Notes under the pieces: generated by a model
Told to the model about the DNA's origin: nothing
The model's database searches: none
The model's input: the letters and a program-made list of their open reading frames with translations, nothing else
Program-made: the position numbers and the translations under genes
Shown here: piece by piece, positions 33,218-34,765 of the stretch
Position numbering within the stretch: position 1 is the stretch's first letter
How the letters are laid out: each line of letters starts with the position of its first letter
From: CAYMYN01 sp964394665
GTDB taxonomy: Bacteria > Planctomycetota > UBA1135 > GCA-002686595
NCBI GenBank assembly: GCA_964394665.1
Contig: CAYMYN010000040.1
Span: 1-34,765 of the forward strand
Direction of reading: 5' to 3'
DNA length: 34,765 nucleotides

Positions 33218-34240
33218 ATGCTGCGAAGCACACTGGGAATCGCCGCGGCCGTCGTGCTGGCCGTGCCGGCGCTCTTCTCCACCCCGATCCAGGAGGGCCA
33301 GAAGCCCGCCGTCGGCACTCCGGCGCCGGAGATCGACGGCCAGGTCTGGTTCAACCACATCGGGAAGGCGCCGAGTCTGGCGACCCTGCGCGGACAAGCG
33401 ATCCTGCTGGAGTTCTGGGCCACTTGGTGAGGCCCCTGCCGTGGGGCGTGGCCTCACCTGCAGGATCTCCAGGAAACCTACGGCAAGGACGGCCTGGTCG
33501 TGCTGGCCTTCTCGAGCGAGGAAGCCGCGAAGGTCGAGCCCTACCTCGAGCAGCTCAACGTGTCCGTCACGGTCGCGGCCGGCTCCTCGACCAGCGGCCG
33601 CTACGGCGTGCGCGGCATCCCGGACGCCGTGCTGATCGCCCCCGACGGCACGATCGCCTGGTCGGGACACCCCGGGAGCCTCTCCAAGTCCAAGGTCGAG
33701 GAGGTGCTCAAGGGCGCGCGCAAGCCGACGCCCGGCGGCTACCTCGCCCTCGACCCCACGGTGGCGGCGGAGGGCGCGCTCGGCGCGGCCGTCAACGCGG
33801 CCCGCGCCGGTGAGCTGGCCAAGTCCTACACCCAGGCCCGGCGCGTGGCGGACAACGAGAACGCGGCCGAGGCCGAGCGCGAGCAAGCGCGTGCGTTGAT
33901 CGGCGAGCTCGACGTGCACGTGGCCGAGCTCGAGAAGGCGGCCGAGACCCTGATCCAGCGCCTCTCGGTGCTGCAGGCGGTCGAGGTCTACGAGGGTCTC
34001 GGCAAGGCGCTCAAGGGCACCGAGGCCGGGGAGCGGGTCGCGGCCCGCCTGCGCGAGATCAAGAAGGACGAGCGCCTCTCCGCCGAACTCGCGGCGGCCG
34101 AGGCCTTCGAGAAGCTGCGCGCGCGCAGCGCCAAGCTCAGCACCTCGAAGAAACGCACGGCCTACGAGGATTTCGCGCGCAAGAACCCCGGCACCAAGGC
34201 CGCCGAGCGGGCGATGGCCTTCGTGAACGCGAAGCCCTGA
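33218..34240 (+). CDS. Thioredoxin/TlpA-like protein with in-frame TGA, probable selenoprotein (Sec71)
   Basis: 340 residues if TGA at 33428-33430 is read as selenocysteine. ATG 33218 has AGGAGG 6 nt upstream. A signal peptide (LGIAAAVVLAVPALFS) is followed by a TlpA/redoxin domain: APEIDGQVWFN, LLEFWATW, then TGA, GPC (Cys74), PHLQDLQETYGKDGLVVLAF, and RGIPDAVLIAPDG with cis-Pro135. Cysteine thioredoxins have WCGPC here, so Sec would replace the nucleophilic Cys (Cys TGC and TGA differ by one base). Residues about 190-340 are helical, with a TPR-like or coiled-coil look. The same frame stays fully coding after the TGA, and a hairpin covers it. Alternatives are a nonsense mutation or a base error. 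It probably acts in the periplasm as a thiol/selenol oxidoreductase. Confidence 0.8.
33426..33458 (+). promoter_or_regulatory. SECIS-like hairpin containing the TGA
   Basis: GGTGAGGCC (33426-33434) and GGCCTCACC (33450-33458) form a perfect 9-bp stem, with the TGA at positions 3-5 of the 5' arm and a 15-nt loop. CC/GG pairs inside the loop could leave a UGCCGU apex with G second. The coding requirement explains the 5' arm (W-U-G-P) but not the 3' arm, where Pro79 uses CCT, a poorly used codon here, which preserves pairing. The apex is closer to the UGA than the usual 16-37 nt in bacterial SECIS models. Confidence 0.6.
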
Positions 34241-34276
34241 TCCGCGGGGCGTCGGCTCGGGCCGGCCCCCGACGCA

Positions 34277-34312
34277 CACACCCCGACCCGCGCCAGCGCG
34301 GGTCGGGGTGTG
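34277..34312. terminator. 17-bp perfect hairpin between convergent genes
   Basis: CACACCCCGACCCGCGC (34277-34293) and GCGCGGGTCGGGGTGTG (34296-34312) are perfect complements separated by CA. It lies between stops at 34240 (+) and 34334 (-). On the plus strand CTTCGTTG follows. Confidence 0.8.
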
Positions 34313-34333
34313 CTTCGTTGGGCGCCGCGCCGA

Positions 34334-34765
34334 CTACCAGTCGTCGCCTTCGTCGTCTCCCCGGCGGCGGCGGCCGCCGCCCTCGCTGGGCCGCGGCCGA
34401 CCCTGGCCCTCGCCGCGGCGCGGGCCGTCGTCGCGACGGGGACCCTCGTCCCGGCCGCCGCGGGGCGCGCCGCCGCCCGAACCGCCCCCCGCAGGCCGAC
34501 CACCGCCGTAGCCGCCCCCACCCCCGGAGGGCCGGCCGCCGCCGTACCCGCCGCCGCCTTGAGGCCGTCCACCGCCGGAGGGACGCGGGCCGCCGAAGCC
34601 TCCGCCACCGCCCGGGCGCGGGCCGCCGGGACGCCGGTCCTCGGCCTCGTTGACCCGCAGGCGGCGACCGTCGAGCTCGCGCCCGTCGCCGTCGCGCACG
34701 ACCGCCTGGGCGTCCTCGTCGGAGCCGAACTCGACGAAGGCGAAGCCCCGCGGCTGGCCCGTCTC
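34334..34765 (-). CDS. RRM RNA-binding protein with Gly/Arg-rich tail (5' end outside window)
   Basis: The frame is open from the right edge to the stop at 34334 (143 residues visible). The first residues, QPRGFAFVEFGSDEDAQAVV, contain the RNP-1 motif RGFAFVEF of an RNA recognition motif, followed by GRELDGRRLRVNEAE, which ends the RRM fold. RNP-2 and the start lie beyond the window. About 90 residues of low-complexity Gly/Arg/Pro repeats (GGGGYGGGRP-like, several copies) follow, ending in GDDEGDDW. Small bacterial RRM proteins with glycine-rich tails bind single-stranded RNA and are often cold-responsive. An internal ATG at 34699 would cut the RRM and is not a likely start. Confidence 0.88.
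   Translation of the reverse strand, partial: ETGQPRGFAFVEFGSDEDAQAVVRDGDGRELDGRRLRVNEAEDRRPGGPRPGGGGGFGGPRPSGGGRPQGGGGYGGGRPSGGGGGYGGGRPAGGGSGGGAPRGGRDEGPRRDDGPRRGEGQGRPRPSEGGGRRRRGDDEGDDW

Noticed and set aside
33428..33430. Frameshift as explanation of the interrupted thioredoxin gene
   Set aside because: The frame is identical before and after the TGA, so no insertion or deletion is needed. Only a substitution or recoding remains possible.
33431..34240. Separate downstream gene starting at GTG 33500
   Set aside because: It has no ribosome site, is in the same frame as the upstream part, and begins in the middle of a thioredoxin fold, so it is the second part of one gene.

Overview
The window is very GC-rich, gene-dense bacterial chromosome, most likely from a planctomycete-type organism (Planctomycetota). 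This is inferred from protein architecture, not from a marker gene. Three secreted proteins end in the same C-terminal module (pattern WYRDP, then CG-x-GFNLSN) that I associate with planctomycete secretomes. There is also an ECF-type sigma factor next to a membrane Ser/Thr kinase, a kinase-type receptor lacking its kinase domain, and several secreted thioredoxin-fold proteins. No phage, transposon, CRISPR array, rRNA or tRNA was recognised. Both ends of the window cut genes: a DUF455 ferritin-like gene at the left and an RRM RNA-binding protein at the right.

Layout. 1-4007 (+): DUF455 protein, a translationally coupled ATP-grasp-like protein, and a large secreted protein with a toroid (prenyltransferase/squalene-cyclase-like) fold. 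4021-6613: a DUF983 zinc-ribbon membrane protein (-) divergent from a coupled PqiA-like/PqiB-like (MCE) pair (+). 6632-12919 (+): a gluzincin-like protein whose catalytic Glu appears replaced, two secreted proteins sharing the C-terminal module (one a seven-blade FG-GAP propeller), a DUF4920 lipoprotein and a small cysteine-containing hypothetical protein. 13100-14104 (+): an exported WCGWC thioredoxin-fold protein. 14165-17814 (-): methyltransferase, Ser/Thr kinase and ECF-like sigma factor, with a membrane coiled-coil protein divergent at 17992-18915 (+). 19046-22844 (-): AI-2E/PerM-family permease and a secreted metzincin protease. 23494-27813: a small hypothetical protein, then metG (-) and glnS (+) transcribed divergently. 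28039-33069 (-): a beta-propeller-like lipoprotein, the kinase-less receptor and a YtcJ-type amidohydrolase lipoprotein. 33218-34240 (+): a TlpA/thioredoxin-like gene with an in-frame TGA.

The main finding is that last gene. The reading frame is open from 33218 to 34240 except for one TGA at 33428-33430, exactly where the first Cys codon of the thioredoxin WCGPC motif should be (W-TGA-G-P-C). A perfect 9-bp stem includes this TGA. The gene is best read as a selenocysteine-containing thioredoxin-like protein (Sec71-Gly-Pro-Cys74). The hairpin is more compact than the published bacterial SECIS consensus, and no sel genes lie in the window. A nonsense mutation or base error is the competing explanation.

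At the DNA level, several convergent gene pairs are separated by long perfect hairpins without U-tracts, probably bidirectional terminators. The most elaborate is a run of six consecutive hairpins between glnS and its convergent neighbour (27826-28040). Four genes have a -10-like hexamer only 8-9 nt before the ATG, which suggests leaderless transcripts.
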